A program made the translations under genes and the position numbers. A stretch of 5,686 nucleotides of DNA from Chloroflexota bacterium (GTDB taxonomy: Bacteria > Chloroflexota > Limnocylindria > Limnocylindrales > CSP1-4), in assembly GCA_021812735.1 (NCBI GenBank), contig JAKAMV010000672.1, positions 1-5,686 of the forward strand, given 5' to 3'. Each line of letters starts with the position of its first letter. Positions within the stretch are counted from its first letter, which is position 1. The notes beneath the pieces were generated by a model that ran no database searches, was not told the DNA's origin, and worked only from the letters and a program-made list of their open reading frames with translations. Of the stretch, positions 4,837-5,686 are shown piece by piece.

Positions 4837-5686
4837 GTGGACACCTCCGACGCACTCGACCTCGCCGTCCTGGCGGACGCCAACATCAGCCCCATCCTCG
4901 GCCGGTACATGGACAAGAGCTGGTCCCACGGGATCGGCCACCGCCTGTACGACACCGCGGGCAACAGCTACCTGGACTTCGCGAACGGGATCGCGGTGAC
5001 AGCGCTCGGCCATGCACACGCCCGCGTCTCGGCCGCGGTGCACGCCCAGGTGGACCGCCTCTTGGGGCCGGTCCACGCGATCGGGTTCAGCGAGCCCACG
5101 GTCAAGCTCGCCCAGATGCTCGCCGACACCTTTCCCGACCCGCTCGACAGCGTCCTGTTCCTCAACTCCGGATCCGAGGCCATCGACGGCGCGATCAAGC
5201 TTGCACGCCGGGTCACGGGCCGGCCCGGCGTCATCGCGTTCCGCGGCGCCTTCCACGGCCGGACGATCGGCGCCACGAGCGTCACGACGTCCTCGCTGAA
5301 CTACCGCCGGGGCTACGAGCCGCTGCTGCCTGGCGTCTACGTGACGGTCTACCCGAGCGTGTACCGCTATTACGGGGGCGACGAGCAGCGCGCGGTGGCC
5401 GACTCCCTCAAGCACTTCGACACGCTGCTCATGACCACGATCTCCCCCGACGAGGTCGCGGCGGTCGTCATCGAGCCGGTCCAGGGCGAGGGCGGCTACT
5501 ACCCGGCCCCGGCGGCGTTCCTCCAGGGCCTCCGCGAGCGCTGCACCCGGCATGGAATCCTGCTCATCGTCGACGAGGTCCAGTCGGGCTACGGCCGCAC
5601 CGGCGACATGTGGGCGTTCGAGGAATCGGGCATCGTCCCCGACGTCGTCTGCGTCGCCAAGGCGATCGCCAACGGCCTGCCGCTCT
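4837..5686 (+). CDS. Class III PLP-dependent aminotransferase, GABA/acetylornithine type (runs off right edge)
   Basis: The 283 residues present belong to a fold-type I, class III aminotransferase, which moves an amino group from a donor such as 4-aminobutyrate, ornithine or another omega-amino acid to an oxo-acid. Visible motifs are YDTAGNSYLDFANGIAVTALGH (residues 38-59, substrate region), the PLP phosphate-binding NSGSEAIDGAIKLAR (110-124), FRGAFHGRTIGATSVT (135-150, with the H140 region stacking on PLP), VIEPVQGEGGYY (211-222), IVDEVQSGYGRTG (244-256) with D246 contacting the pyridine nitrogen, and VCVAKAIANGLPL (271-283), where K275 is the predicted Schiff-base lysine. About 140-150 C-terminal residues lie beyond the window. 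The GTG at 4837 is chosen because of the TATACT element 6 nt before it; the next in-frame start (ATG 4909) would remove conserved N-terminal sequence. Substrate is not assigned. It is divergent from the acyl-CoA dehydrogenase gene. Confidence 0.93.
   Translation, partial: MDTSDALDLAVLADANISPILGRYMDKSWSHGIGHRLYDTAGNSYLDFANGIAVTALGHAHARVSAAVHAQVDRLLGPVHAIGFSEPTVKLAQMLADTFPDPLDSVLFLNSGSEAIDGAIKLARRVTGRPGVIAFRGAFHGRTIGATSVTTSSLNYRRGYEPLLPGVYVTVYPSVYRYYGGDEQRAVADSLKHFDTLLMTTISPDEVAAVVIEPVQGEGGYYPAPAAFLQGLRERCTRHGILLIVDEVQSGYGRTGDMWAFEESGIVPDVVCVAKAIANGLPL

Noticed and set aside
4307..4855. Ala/Arg-rich open frames on both strands in the intergenic region
   Set aside because: No domain, no ribosome site and low-complexity composition. 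They arise from GC-rich repeats. A small repeat peptide is mentioned only as a hypothesis.
4363..5553. 396-residue minus-strand open frame antisense to the aminotransferase
   Set aside because: It is a shadow of the aminotransferase codons, and its end crosses the non-coding repeats.

Overview
This is a very GC-rich window, with G or C at most third codon positions. It carries six protein genes, two of them cut by the window edges, plus one long intergenic region with unusual repeats. The GC content, the use of GTG starts and the likely leaderless genes (a -10 hexamer 6 nt before the start codon) suggest Actinomycetota or a GC-rich Chloroflexota lineage. The sequence alone does not settle which. 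No rRNA, tRNA, CRISPR array, transposase or phage gene is visible.

Left part (1-1912). A minus-strand gene runs off the left edge; its winged-helix N-terminus is typical of small-molecule O-methyltransferases. Divergent from it is a two-gene plus-strand operon: an ECF-type sigma factor (552-1130) and, overlapping it by ATGA, an alkylation-repair protein (1127-1912). The second protein joins an O6-alkylguanine-DNA alkyltransferase (PCHRV active site) to a C-terminal Ada-type four-cysteine zinc domain. This reverses the order in E. coli Ada and lacks the AraC-type helix-turn-helix. It occupies the position where an anti-sigma factor is normally encoded. The most interesting hypothesis in the window is therefore that methyl damage is sensed by the Ada-like protein and passed to the partner sigma factor.

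Middle (2005-4242). A YedA-like EamA/DMT-family exporter (2049-3035), with its own -10 and a good ribosome binding site, converges on an acyl-CoA dehydrogenase gene on the minus strand (3040-4242). Only 4 bp separate the two stop codons, and both lie inside one 12-bp perfect palindrome.

Right part (4243-5686). A 594-bp non-coding region separates the acyl-CoA dehydrogenase from a divergent class III (GABA/acetylornithine-type) PLP aminotransferase that runs off the right edge. The region holds several perfect dyads and a 195-bp unit. That unit is bounded by 27-bp inverted arms (22/27 identical) and encloses two copies of a 45-bp tandem repeat. It ends with a TATACT -10 element 6 nt before the GTG start of the aminotransferase, a leaderless arrangement. 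Together the acyl-CoA dehydrogenase and aminotransferase suggest amino-acid or acyl-CoA catabolism, but nothing in the window names a substrate.
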